From contig CAAGJW010000009.1 in NCBI GenBank assembly GCA_900770215.1, positions 1 to 5,052 on the forward strand: a stretch of 5,052 nucleotides of DNA, read 5' to 3'. The notes beneath the pieces were generated by a model. That model was not told the DNA's origin. It was given only the letters and a program-made list of their open reading frames with translations, and did not search any database. Origin of the DNA: Bacteroidales bacterium. GTDB taxonomy: Bacteria; Bacteroidota; Bacteroidia; Bacteroidales; Muribaculaceae. Both the position numbers and the translations under genes were made by a program. Position 1 is the first letter of the stretch; the number at the start of each line of letters is the position of its first letter. Positions 1-5,052 of the stretch are shown here, one piece after another.

Positions 1-221
1 CCCCGGCAAGGCCCCAGACGGCCCCGCACAGCCCCACAGCCGCCCTCTGCGGCCAAATGCGGCACATCGTCATGAAAATCCGGCGATTTGCAATACTTCT
101 AAGAAAACACCTCTCCCTTCCAGAAAATCGTCTTCAACAGCGCCATATGACCCCCGCAACACCCTTTTGACACAGTTTCTTGCCTGGGTGGGGATGACCG
201 CTGTGCAGGGGTTGCGCTCGC

Positions 222-310
222 TGCCGCTCGCTCCACCGCCTGCCTAAATGCTGTCGCCCACTACGCGGGCTTTTTTGTCTCCACCTTGCCGCTCGCTCCA
301 CCGCATGCCT
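222..310. repeat. 24-base imperfect direct repeat pair
   Basis: Positions 222-245 and 287-310 share a 24-base sequence beginning TGCCGCTCGCTCCACCGC and ending TGCCT. They differ at one base (C or A before the final TGCCT), and their starts are 65 bases apart. The terminator-like hairpin at 256-276 lies between the copies. The repeat is seen directly. Its function is unknown, and it could be part of a larger dispersed intergenic element. Confidence 0.75.
256..276 (+). terminator. Weak Rho-independent terminator-like hairpin
   Basis: GCCC (256-259) can pair with GGGC (267-270), with one further C-G pair inside across an A/C mismatch, and TTTTTT follows at 271-276. The stem is short, so termination would be modest. 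It would serve a plus-strand transcript from the left of or beyond the window, but no such gene is visible here. Confidence 0.35.
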
Positions 311-461
311 TGCTCACGTTGGGAGTGGTGCGGTTGTAGCAGGGGCTTAAAGGATATCATCGACGAGAAACCCTTACTCTACAGGCTTCCAAAACTTCAT
401 GTTTATCCCCATTGATTTTCCACTGACCCGTGTTATGTTGATTTTTTGCTTATTGGCAAAT

Positions 462-501
462 AAAAATAGGCTGAAAACCAAGAGGTTAACAGCCTATTTT
501 T
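462..501 (-). terminator. Bidirectional Rho-independent terminator after tRNA-Leu
   Basis: A perfect 12-bp inverted repeat (AAAAATAGGCTG at 462-473, CAGCCTATTTTT at 490-501) encloses a 16-base loop. The loop can itself form a 4-bp AACC/GGTT inner stem. The A/T-rich outer end gives a U tract in either direction. It begins one base past the 3' end of the tRNA-Leu gene, so on the minus strand it would end that transcript. On the plus strand it would block read-through into the tRNA from the left. Confidence 0.85.
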
Positions 502-502
502 G

Positions 503-587
503 TACCCGGAGTGGGACTTGAACCCACACAGCCGCAATGGCCAAGGGATTTTAAGTCCCTCGTGTCTACCGATTCCACCATCCGGGC
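503..587 (-). tRNA. tRNA-Leu, anticodon UAA
   Basis: Read on the minus strand, this 85-base gene folds as a class II tRNA. The acceptor stem is GCCCGGA paired with TCCGGGT (one G-U at the end) plus discriminator A. The D-arm begins TGGTGGAATCGGTAGACA, the anticodon stem-loop is AGGGA-CTTAAAA-TCCCT with anticodon TAA, a long variable arm (GCC/GGC stem) follows as expected for leucine, and the T-arm is GTGGG-TTCAAGT-CCCAC. CCA is not encoded: the bases after the discriminator are CAA. The tRNA would read UUA and, by wobble, UUG leucine codons. It has its own promoter (617-646) and terminator (462-501), so it is a single-gene transcription unit. Elements of both arms and the identity of the anticodon are unambiguous. 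Confidence 0.97.
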
Positions 588-616
588 CGCTTCGTTGCCA
601 GTAGACAAATGCGCTG

Positions 617-646
617 CAAAGATACAACTAATAATTAAAAACCAAA
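617..646 (-). promoter_or_regulatory. Bacteroidetes-type promoter for tRNA-Leu
   Basis: On the minus strand TTTG (646-643) is followed by an 18-base spacer and TATCTTTG (624-617). The latter is a perfect match to the Bacteroidetes -7 consensus TAnnTTTG. The predicted start would lie about 20-25 bases upstream of the mature tRNA 5' end at 587. The surrounding sequence is strongly AT-rich compared with the rest of the window. Confidence 0.8.
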
Positions 647-717
647 ATATAACCCCTCAAAAAAAATTCCGCCCCCATTCTGCCGAGGAATCGGGTGGAA
701 AATTGGGACTAAAGTGC

Positions 718-725
718 TAACTTTG
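718..725 (+). promoter_or_regulatory. -7 promoter element for the Sel1-repeat gene
   Basis: TAACTTTG matches the Bacteroidetes -7 consensus TAnnTTTG exactly and lies 58 bases before the ATG at 784, giving a leader of about 50 bases. No good TTTG/TTG element is seen at the expected -33 spacing (GTGG sits there), so the promoter could be weak or dependent on an activator. The same 8-mer is the -7 box of the amylase promoter at 1321-1328. Confidence 0.6.
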
Positions 726-783
726 TGTCGCGGCCCAGCCCCGTTGCCCGCGGGCGAAGCATTTGAAATTGACTTAATCGATT

Positions 784-1185
784 ATGGCTATTATGAAAAA
801 TATCATCTTGTTGATTGCCTGCCTGTGCATCAGCATGGCCACAACTGCCCAAGTGAGCGAGGGCATGAAGTATTACAACAACGGCGACTACGCCAACGCC
901 CTGAAATGCTTTAAAAAGGCTGCCGACCAGGGTGATGCCGAAGCACAATATGGCTTAGGCGTGTGCTATGAGAATGGCTATGGTGTGTCCAAAGACCTGC
1001 AAGAGGCCGTGAAATGGTACAACAAGGCTGCAAAACATGGGCTTGTTGAAGCGCAATACAACCTGGGCGTTTGCTATGGGAATGGCTATGGCGTGAGAAA
1101 GGACCCGAGCAAAGCAAAATATTGGTATCGAAAGGCTGCCGACAATGGCTTGGAAATAGCAAAAAAGGCGCTGAAAAACTTTTAA
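784..1185 (+). CDS. Secreted Sel1-repeat (TPR-like) protein
   Basis: This small exported protein (133 aa) is made almost entirely of alpha-alpha repeats. Residues 4-22 form a signal peptide (basic MKN start, hydrophobic core IILLIACLCISM) with likely cleavage after ATTA before Q23. A partial TPR-like hairpin (EGMKYYNNGDYANALKCFKKAADQG, about 26-50; shown in parts: EGMKYYNNGDY then ANALKCFKKAA) leads into two 36-residue Sel1 repeats at 51-86 and 87-122. Each repeat carries AEAQY/VEAQY, LGVCY, NGYGV, the W-Y pair and KAA. A short helical cap (LEIAKKALKNF) ends the chain. Sel1 repeats generally mediate protein-protein contacts, and no catalytic motif is present, so the partner and role are unknown. 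The start could be the ATG at 784 or the one at 793 (M4), which gives a more typical MKN signal peptide; neither has a Shine-Dalgarno sequence, as is usual in Bacteroidetes. It is monocistronic: its own -7 box lies upstream and a separate promoter follows before the amylase. Confidence 0.88.
   Translation: MAIMKNIILLIACLCISMATTAQVSEGMKYYNNGDYANALKCFKKAADQGDAEAQYGLGVCYENGYGVSKDLQEAVKWYNKAAKHGLVEAQYNLGVCYGNGYGVRKDPSKAKYWYRKAADNGLEIAKKALKNF
934..1149 (+). repeat. Two tandem 108-base Sel1 repeat units
   Basis: Positions 934-1041 and 1042-1149 each encode one 36-residue Sel1 repeat. The core LGVCY-x-NGYGV is identical at the protein level in both except for one residue, while the DNA has diverged at many third positions. 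This points to an old duplication rather than a recent one. Confidence 0.75.
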
Positions 1186-1298
1186 AAACTTGATCGACCC
1201 GTCGGGCTGGGGGCTTGGGCCAACAGCCGCGTGGCAGGCGGGGCGCTGCGCGCAATCGATTGCACACGGCGTGGGCGACTTTGCCGGGGGCAAAATGG
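1186..1298. other. GC-rich spacer with a palindrome and hairpin upstream of the amylase promoter
   Basis: This 113-base spacer between the Sel1 gene and the amylase promoter has no reading frame I would call. It contains a perfect 12-bp palindrome GCAATCGATTGC (1252-1263) and a 6-bp hairpin TTTGCC-GGG-GGCAAA (1280-1294) ending five bases before the -33 element. No T-run follows any stem, so there is no obvious terminator for the Sel1 gene. The palindromes could be regulator sites, but this is speculative. Confidence 0.4.
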
Positions 1299-1328
1299 TT
1301 GACGGGGTGAGAATTGGTTGTAACTTTG
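1299..1328 (+). promoter_or_regulatory. Promoter for the amylase-galactanase unit
   Basis: TTG (1299-1301), a 19-base spacer and TAACTTTG (1321-1328) match the Bacteroidetes -33/-7 architecture, with a perfect -7 box. Transcription would begin near 1335, leaving an AT-rich leader of about 50 bases before the ATG at 1386. No comparable promoter lies in the 37 bases between the two hydrolase genes, so this one probably serves both. Confidence 0.75.
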
Positions 1329-1385
1329 AGGTGGTGAATCAAACAGAGAAACCAACTTAGAATTTAATATACACTCAACAACGAC

Positions 1386-3440
1386 ATGCGCAAGATTTAT
1401 ATGCTTTTGGCGCTGGCTGCGCTGCCCGTGATGGCCTGGGCAGCAGGATGGCCGGCAAACTACGGGGGCGTGATGCTGCAAGGCTTCTACTGGGACTCCT
1501 ACGACGACACCTACTGGCCCACACTCGAGTCGCAGGCCGGCGAGCTGTCGCCCTACTTCAGCCTCGTGTGGATACCGCAGAGCGGCAACTGCGGCGGCAC
1601 CTCGATGGGCTACGACGACCTGTACTGGTTCAGCAACTACAACAGCTCGTTTGGCAACGAGCAGCAGCTGCGCTCGCTCATAAGCACGTTCAAGAGCAAG
1701 GGCATAGGCACCATTGCCGACGTGGTGATCAACCACCGCAAGACGCCCAGCGACTGGTTCACCTTCCCCACCGAGACCTACAACGGCGTGACCTACGCAA
1801 TGACCGCGGCCGACATTTGCGCCAACGACGACGGCGGCGCAACGGCCACGCAGGCTGCCAAGCAGGGCGTGACCCTGTCGGGCAACAACGACACGGGCGA
1901 GGACTGGAGCGGCATGCGCGACCTCGACCACAAGAGCGCCAATGTGCAGACCATCGTGAAGGCCTACCTGGGCTTTCTGCTCAACGACCTGGGCTACACG
2001 GGCTTTCGCTACGACATGGTGAAGGGCTACGACGGCTCGTTTACGGGCCTCTACAACAGTGCCTCGCAACCGGCCTTCTCGGTGGGCGAGTACTGGGACG
2101 GCAACCCCGACAAGGTGATCGACTGGCTCAACGCGACCAAGGTGGGCGGCACGATCATGAGCGCAGCCTTCGACTACCCGTTCCGCTACACCGTGCGCGA
2201 CGCCGTCAACAAGGGCAACTGGGCCAGCCTGAGCGGCACAACGCTCGCCTCGCAGTCGGCCTACCGCCAGTATGCCGTGACCTTCGTCGAGAACCACGAC
2301 ACCGAGTATCGCTCGTCGAGCGCGCCCCAGGACCCCATCAAGAAAGACACCCTGGCCGCCAACGCCTACTTGCTGGCCATGCCTGGCACCCCATGCGTCT
2401 TCCTGAAGCACTGGCAGGCCTACAAGCAAGAAATAAAAGGCATGATCGACGCCCGCAAGCTGGCCGGCATCACCAACACCAGCACCTATGTGAACTACAA
2501 GAGTGCAGCCACCTACTATGCCGTGAAGGTGAACGGCGACCATTGCCACCTGATGGCGGCAGTGGGCCCCGGCGTGGGTAACGTCACCTCGTCGCAATAC
2601 ACCGAGATCATGAGCGGCTACCACTACAAGTACTTCCTCGAGAAAACGGCCGAGACGGCATGGATCGACAAGGCCGACGGCGAGTACGGCGCCCCCTTCG
2701 ATGCCCGGCTCACGGCCGTGAGTGCCACCGACGGCGCCACCGTGGTCTACACCACCGACGGCACCGACCCCACCGCCAGCAGCACCCAGGTGGCGAGCGG
2801 CACCACTGTGCACATCGACAAGGCTTGCACGCTCAAGGCCGGCCTGCTCAAGGGCGGCACGGTGAGCGGCATCGTGAGCCGCAGCTACACCTTCAAGGCC
2901 CCCGACGACTTCAAGCCCTACACCTTCAACGTGTATCTCGCCGACCCCACCGCCAGCCCCAACAACTGGAGCGCCGTGTACTACTACTCGTGGGACAGCA
3001 ACGGCAACGCCCAGCAAGACGGCAGCTGGCCCGGCACAGCCGCCACGACCACCAAGGTGGTGAAGGGCACCAAGTTCTACTATCGCACCTACACCAAGAC
3101 GAGCCGCGACTACTACATCAACTTCGTGTTCAACCAGGGCGGCTCCACGGCCGGCACGCACCAGACGGTCGACGTGACCCGCGTGAAGGGCGATGCCTAC
3201 TTCAAAGTGACCACGCAGACCAACAAATATGAGGTGGAAGACGTCACCAGCCAGTATGCCAGCACGCTGGGCGACATCAACGGCGACGGCACCGTCAACG
3301 TGACCGACGTGACCGCCCTCATCAACAAGATACTGGGCACAGCCGCCTACGACGACACGACCTGCGACATCAACGGCGATGGCACCGTCAACGTGACCGA
3401 CGTGACCGCGCTCATCAATACCATCCTGGCTGGCAACTGA
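1386..3440 (+). CDS. Secreted GH13 alpha-amylase with starch-binding and dockerin-like modules
   Basis: This 684-aa enzyme should cut internal alpha-1,4 bonds of starch or glycogen outside the cytoplasm. Residues 1-19/20 are a signal peptide (MRKIY, then a hydrophobic core ending AWAA). The GH13 barrel spans about 25-345 and keeps all four family regions: DVVINH (112-117), GFRYD with nucleophile D210 and conserved R208, GEYWDG with acid/base E235, and ENHD with D305. The openings MLQGFYWD and GTPCVF resemble plant/archaeal-type alpha-amylases, probably GH13_6 or GH13_7. A domain C-like beta region follows (about 350-415). Then come a chitobiase-C-like domain (about 436-503, VYTTDGTDPT), a CBM26-like starch-binding module (about 511-618, with YYYSW, WPG and the VFNQGG/HQTVDV end) and two dockerin-like Ca loops (630-641 and 661-672). 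No Shine-Dalgarno sequence is seen, but the signal peptide supports this ATG. The GH53 gene starts 37 bases downstream and is probably cotranscribed. All catalytic residues are intact. The catalytic assignment is secure; the CBM family and subfamily are less so. Confidence 0.95.
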   Translation: MRKIYMLLALAALPVMAWAAGWPANYGGVMLQGFYWDSYDDTYWPTLESQAGELSPYFSLVWIPQSGNCGGTSMGYDDLYWFSNYNSSFGNEQQLRSLISTFKSKGIGTIADVVINHRKTPSDWFTFPTETYNGVTYAMTAADICANDDGGATATQAAKQGVTLSGNNDTGEDWSGMRDLDHKSANVQTIVKAYLGFLLNDLGYTGFRYDMVKGYDGSFTGLYNSASQPAFSVGEYWDGNPDKVIDWLNATKVGGTIMSAAFDYPFRYTVRDAVNKGNWASLSGTTLASQSAYRQYAVTFVENHDTEYRSSSAPQDPIKKDTLAANAYLLAMPGTPCVFLKHWQAYKQEIKGMIDARKLAGITNTSTYVNYKSAATYYAVKVNGDHCHLMAAVGPGVGNVTSSQYTEIMSGYHYKYFLEKTAETAWIDKADGEYGAPFDARLTAVSATDGATVVYTTDGTDPTASSTQVASGTTVHIDKACTLKAGLLKGGTVSGIVSRSYTFKAPDDFKPYTFNVYLADPTASPNNWSAVYYYSWDSNGNAQQDGSWPGTAATTTKVVKGTKFYYRTYTKTSRDYYINFVFNQGGSTAGTHQTVDVTRVKGDAYFKVTTQTNKYEVEDVTSQYASTLGDINGDGTVNVTDVTALINKILGTAAYDDTTCDINGDGTVNVTDVTALINTILAGN
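3270..3434 (+). repeat. Dockerin-like module, C-terminal copy (in the amylase)
   Basis: Residues 629-683 of the amylase form two 21-residue Ca-binding F-hand units 31 residues apart. Each has the pattern D-x-N-x-D-G-x-x-N-x-x-D: D630, N632, D634, N638, D641 and D661, N663, D665, N669, D672. The units end NKIL and NTIL. At DNA level the 63-base units (3273-3335 and 3366-3428) differ at only six positions by hand count. This is the type I dockerin pattern, which in clostridia binds cohesin domains. In Bacteroidales the partner is generally not known. The protein ends three residues after the last helix. Confidence 0.9.
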
Positions 3441-3477
3441 TCTCGAGCACACACACTCTATATATAGCACTTTCATC

Positions 3478-4782
3478 ATGACAAAATTCAAGCACATCGC
3501 GGCCCTTGCGGCCACGCTCTTGATAGCAACCAGTGGCGCCCGCGCGGGCGCCACTGGCGATATCAACGGCGATGGCACCATCAATGTGACCGATGTGACT
3601 GCGCTGGTCAACAAGATACTGGGCACGGCCAGCTACGACGACACGACCTGCGACACCAACGGCGACGGCCTGGTGAACGTGACCGATGTGACCGTGCTGG
3701 TCAACACCATCCTGGGCGGCGGCGGCACGCACGACATGAGGCTCGTGGGCGGCGACATCTCGATGCTGCCCCGCCACGAAGCCGCCGGAGCCAAGTACTA
3801 CGCCGAGTCGGGCCTGGTGAGCGACATGATAGCCTACTACAAGAGCGCCGGGTGGAACACGATGCGTGTGCGCCTCTTTGTCGACCCGTCGCAGGCCCCG
3901 GCAGCCCACCAGCGCGAAGGCGTGGTGCAAGACCTGGCCTATGTGAAAGCGCTGGGCCGGCGCATCAAGCAGGCCGGCTTGCAGCTGGTGCTCGACTTCC
4001 ACTACAGCGACACCTGGGCCGACCCTGGCAAGCAGACCATGCCCAGCCGCTGGAGCAGCCTCACCTCGCCCGCCCAGATTGCCGACTCGGTCTATGCCTA
4101 CACCGCAGCCTCGCTGCGGGCCCTGGCGGCCGCCGGCGCCATGCCCGACTATGTGCAAGTGGGCAACGAGATCACCTATGGCATGCTGTGGCCCACAGGG
4201 CACTGCTGGCCGGGCGGCGGCAATCCCGACGGCGGCTCGTGGGACAACCTGGCCCTCTACCTCAAAGCCGGCTGCCGTGCCGTGCGCCAGGTGTGCCCGC
4301 AGGCCAAGATCATCATTCACACCGAGCTAAGCAAGATGGACAACCCCGCCCACTTCTACAGCCAGACCCAAGACCGCGGCATCGACTACGACATCATCGG
4401 GCTGAGCTACTACCCCGCCTATCACGGCACCATCGAGGCCCTGAGCCAGGAGCTCGACACGCTCGAGCACCGCTTCCCGGCCAAGCTCATCGTGCTCGCC
4501 GAGCTGGGCTACTCCTATGCCTGGCCCCTGGGCGGCACGCAGCACGACATCACGGCCACCTATCCCTACACCGAGGCCGGCCAGGCACAATTCATTGCCG
4601 ACCTCGTGACATGCCTGCACAACCGTCACAGCCACGTGAAAGGCCTGCTGTGGTGGTGGCCCGAGCACAACGAGTATGGCAACACCGGCACGCAGGTCAC
4701 CAGTGGCTGGTGGAACGCCAGCCTGGTCGACAGCCGCAACGGCCACATCGAGCAAGGCACTCGGGAGCTGGGCAAGTTTTAG
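3478..4782 (+). CDS. Secreted GH53 endo-beta-1,4-galactanase with N-terminal dockerin-like module
   Basis: This 434-aa enzyme should hydrolyse beta-1,4-galactan, the backbone of type I arabinogalactan and the side chains of pectin. Residues 1-23 are a signal peptide (MTKFKH, hydrophobic core, ARA cleavage site). A dockerin-like pair follows at once (27-81), then a GGGG linker and the GH53 barrel (about 87-434). GH53 hallmarks are RLFVDP (132-137), DFHYSDTWADP (173-183), VGNEITYGMLWPTG with acid/base E231, HTELS (281-285), GLSYYP (308-313), AELGYSY with nucleophile E342, and GLLWWWPE (389-396). The length is normal for GH53 plus one small module. The start at 3478 is fixed by the signal peptide; the 37-base gap from the amylase stop holds no TAnnTTTG box, supporting an operon. 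Oddities are the N-terminal dockerin, which is C-terminal in the neighbour, and a perfect palindrome where it joins the signal peptide. No carbohydrate-binding module is seen. Substrate assignment rests on family knowledge. Confidence 0.94.
   Translation: MTKFKHIAALAATLLIATSGARAGATGDINGDGTINVTDVTALVNKILGTASYDDTTCDTNGDGLVNVTDVTVLVNTILGGGGTHDMRLVGGDISMLPRHEAAGAKYYAESGLVSDMIAYYKSAGWNTMRVRLFVDPSQAPAAHQREGVVQDLAYVKALGRRIKQAGLQLVLDFHYSDTWADPGKQTMPSRWSSLTSPAQIADSVYAYTAASLRALAAAGAMPDYVQVGNEITYGMLWPTGHCWPGGGNPDGGSWDNLALYLKAGCRAVRQVCPQAKIIIHTELSKMDNPAHFYSQTQDRGIDYDIIGLSYYPAYHGTIEALSQELDTLEHRFPAKLIVLAELGYSYAWPLGGTQHDITATYPYTEAGQAQFIADLVTCLHNRHSHVKGLLWWWPEHNEYGNTGTQVTSGWWNASLVDSRNGHIEQGTRELGKF
3530..3557. 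repeat. Perfect 28-bp palindrome at the signal peptide/dockerin seam
   Basis: The sequence from CCAGTGGCGCCCGC to GCGGGCGCCACTGG is its own reverse complement over all 28 bases; the next bases outward (A3529, C3558) do not pair. In frame it encodes the last residues of the signal peptide through the first glycine of the dockerin. In mRNA it could form a very GC-rich hairpin about 50 bases after the start codon. Confidence 0.95.
3556..3720 (+). repeat. Dockerin-like module, N-terminal copy (in the galactanase)
   Basis: Residues 27-81 of the GH53 protein carry two Ca loops (D28, N30, D32, N36, D39 and D59, N61, D63, N67, D70), again 31 residues apart. Aligned without gaps to 3270-3434, 140 of 165 bases and 47 of 55 residues match by hand count. 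Unit 1 ends NKIL and unit 2 ends NTIL in both genes, and the linker YDDTTCD is the same, so the whole two-unit module was copied as one block. The loop positions corresponding to clostridial specificity residues read V-T in all four units. Confidence 0.9.
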
Positions 4783-4860
4783 CAGCCACCTGGCACGTGA
4801 CAGGTCGGTAAAAAGCACATTGCCACAGGCCAAAAACCAAAAAAAAACGGGCAAAAAGGG

Positions 4861-4891
4861 TTGACAAACGCCTCGCGATGTTGTACTTTTC
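4861..4891 (+). promoter_or_regulatory. Candidate promoter for a gene beyond the right edge
   Basis: TTGACA begins at 4861, and TACTTTTC (4884-4891; seven of eight positions of TAnnTTTG) lies 20 bases after the TTG. Transcription would begin near 4897, just before or inside the inverted repeat at 4902-4950. A second imperfect box, CATCTTTG (4892-4899), overlaps the same area, so the exact promoter is uncertain. Confidence 0.4.
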
Positions 4892-4901
4892 CATCTTTGT
4901 C

Positions 4902-4950
4902 ACTTTTGATGATTATAGTTCTGGCTATCAGTATTGTAACCATCAAAAGT
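4902..4950. repeat. 10-bp inverted repeat with 29-base spacer
   Basis: ACTTTTGATG (4902-4911) and CATCAAAAGT (4941-4950) are exact reverse complements. The spacer includes a small ATAG/CTAT inner stem (4915-4928). There is no T-run after the right arm that would make it a terminator. It lies directly downstream of the candidate promoter at 4861-4891, so it could be an operator or a leader RNA hairpin. Confidence 0.6.
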
Positions 4951-5052
4951 TTGTAGTGGATGAATGCCTGTGGAAAAGTTTAACTATTTTTTAACATTGC
5001 GGTAGTTGGCTGTCATTTGGCGAGTCGGGATGATCTGTGTGTTGATGCTCAC

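Larger units (their letters stand above)
1..461. other. Intergenic region without a convincing gene; possible dispersed repeat
   Basis: No credible coding region was found in this 461-base stretch. It holds a GC-rich period-10 run at 10-39 (GGCCCC/AGCCCC at the start of each unit), a small GCCGC/GCGGC hairpin (39-53), a 24-base imperfect direct repeat (222-245 and 287-310) and a terminator-like hairpin with six T's (256-276). On the minus strand one frame is open for 57 codons (73-243) but has no ATG. Its translation includes the string RNCVKRVLRG and resembles short hypothetical peptides I associate, from memory only, with Bacteroidales drafts. A noncoding repeat element is the more likely explanation. 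The stretch 311-461 shows nothing clear. Confidence 0.4.
4783..5052. other. Intergenic region at the right edge, no gene seen
   Basis: No coding region was recognised in these 270 bases. Just after the GH53 stop there is only a weak ACCTG/CAGGT stem (4787-4805 area) without a T-run, so no convincing terminator for the operon. From about 4840 the sequence becomes AT-rich and holds a candidate plus-strand promoter, an inverted repeat, and further -7-like boxes such as TAACATTG (4992-4999). It probably forms the regulatory region of a gene past the window. Confidence 0.5.

Noticed and set aside
1..73. A minus-strand frame starting at ATG 73 and open to the left edge
   Set aside because: Only 24 codons are visible, there is no clear promoter or ribosome site, and it overlaps the period-10 GC run. 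A truncated gene cannot be excluded, but the evidence is too thin to list it.
374..412. A 12-codon minus-strand frame reading MGINMKFWKPVE
   Set aside because: It is too short to support as a gene, and no longer relic of a coding region is seen around it.
445..460. A TTTGC/GCAAA hairpin beside the tRNA terminator
   Set aside because: Only five pairs, no T-run after it on the plus strand, and the neighbouring 12-bp terminator is far better.
511..720. A 69-codon plus-strand frame starting MGLEPT
   Set aside because: It starts inside and runs across the antisense strand of the tRNA-Leu gene, a classic spurious call.
1182..3626. An 814-codon open frame on the minus strand, opposite the amylase gene
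   Set aside because: It is fully antisense to an intact GH13 gene with all catalytic motifs. Its composition is low-complexity (Val, Gly, Ala, His rich), as expected from the complement of GC-rich codons, and no domain or signal is seen.
3415..4320. A 301-codon open frame on the minus strand, opposite the GH53 gene
   Set aside because: Same reasoning: it is a GC-driven shadow of a well-supported gene, and its repeats mirror the dockerin repeats on the other strand.
4786..4806. ACCTG/CAGGT stem after the GH53 stop as a possible terminator
   Set aside because: The stem is only five pairs and no T-run follows on the plus strand.
4969..4977. TGTGGAAAA, resembling a DnaA box
   Set aside because: It matches eight of nine positions of TGTGGATAA, but it is single, and no cluster of boxes or origin-type gene is present.

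Overview
The window looks like a GC-rich Bacteroidales chromosome, with a Muribaculaceae- or Prevotella-type organism the best guess. This is inferred from four things: promoters of the Bacteroidetes TAnnTTTG class, start codons without Shine-Dalgarno sequences, a tRNA gene without encoded CCA, and secreted glycoside hydrolases carrying dockerin-like Ca-binding repeats. No marker gene fixes the genus.

Layout. Positions 1-461 contain no convincing gene. They hold a period-10 GGCCCC run, a 24-base imperfect direct repeat and a terminator-like hairpin, and may be part of a dispersed intergenic repeat. Positions 503-587 (minus strand) encode tRNA-Leu(UAA), with a clear promoter upstream (617-646) and a bidirectional terminator downstream (462-501). 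Positions 588-783 are a divergent promoter region. A small secreted Sel1-repeat protein follows at 784-1185 (+). A GC-rich spacer then leads to a TTG-N19-TAACTTTG promoter (1299-1328).

That promoter appears to drive a two-gene unit. The first gene (1386-3440) encodes a multidomain secreted alpha-amylase: GH13 catalytic domain, chitobiase-C-like domain, CBM26-like starch-binding module and a C-terminal dockerin-like pair. The second gene (3478-4782), 37 bases downstream, encodes a secreted GH53 endo-beta-1,4-galactanase whose dockerin-like pair lies at the N-terminus, just after the signal peptide. The two dockerin modules are close DNA copies: 140 of 165 bases match by hand alignment, and 47 of 55 residues.

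The most striking structure is a perfect 28-bp palindrome at 3530-3557, exactly at the seam between the GH53 signal peptide and its dockerin. Positions 4783-5052 contain no gene. They hold a candidate promoter and a 10-bp inverted repeat, probably serving a gene beyond the right edge.

Together the two enzymes would attack alpha-1,4-glucan (starch or glycogen) and the beta-1,4-galactan of pectic arabinogalactan. The shared dockerin suggests common localisation or a common binding partner. No SusC/SusD pair, sugar regulator or cohesin/scaffoldin gene is visible here.
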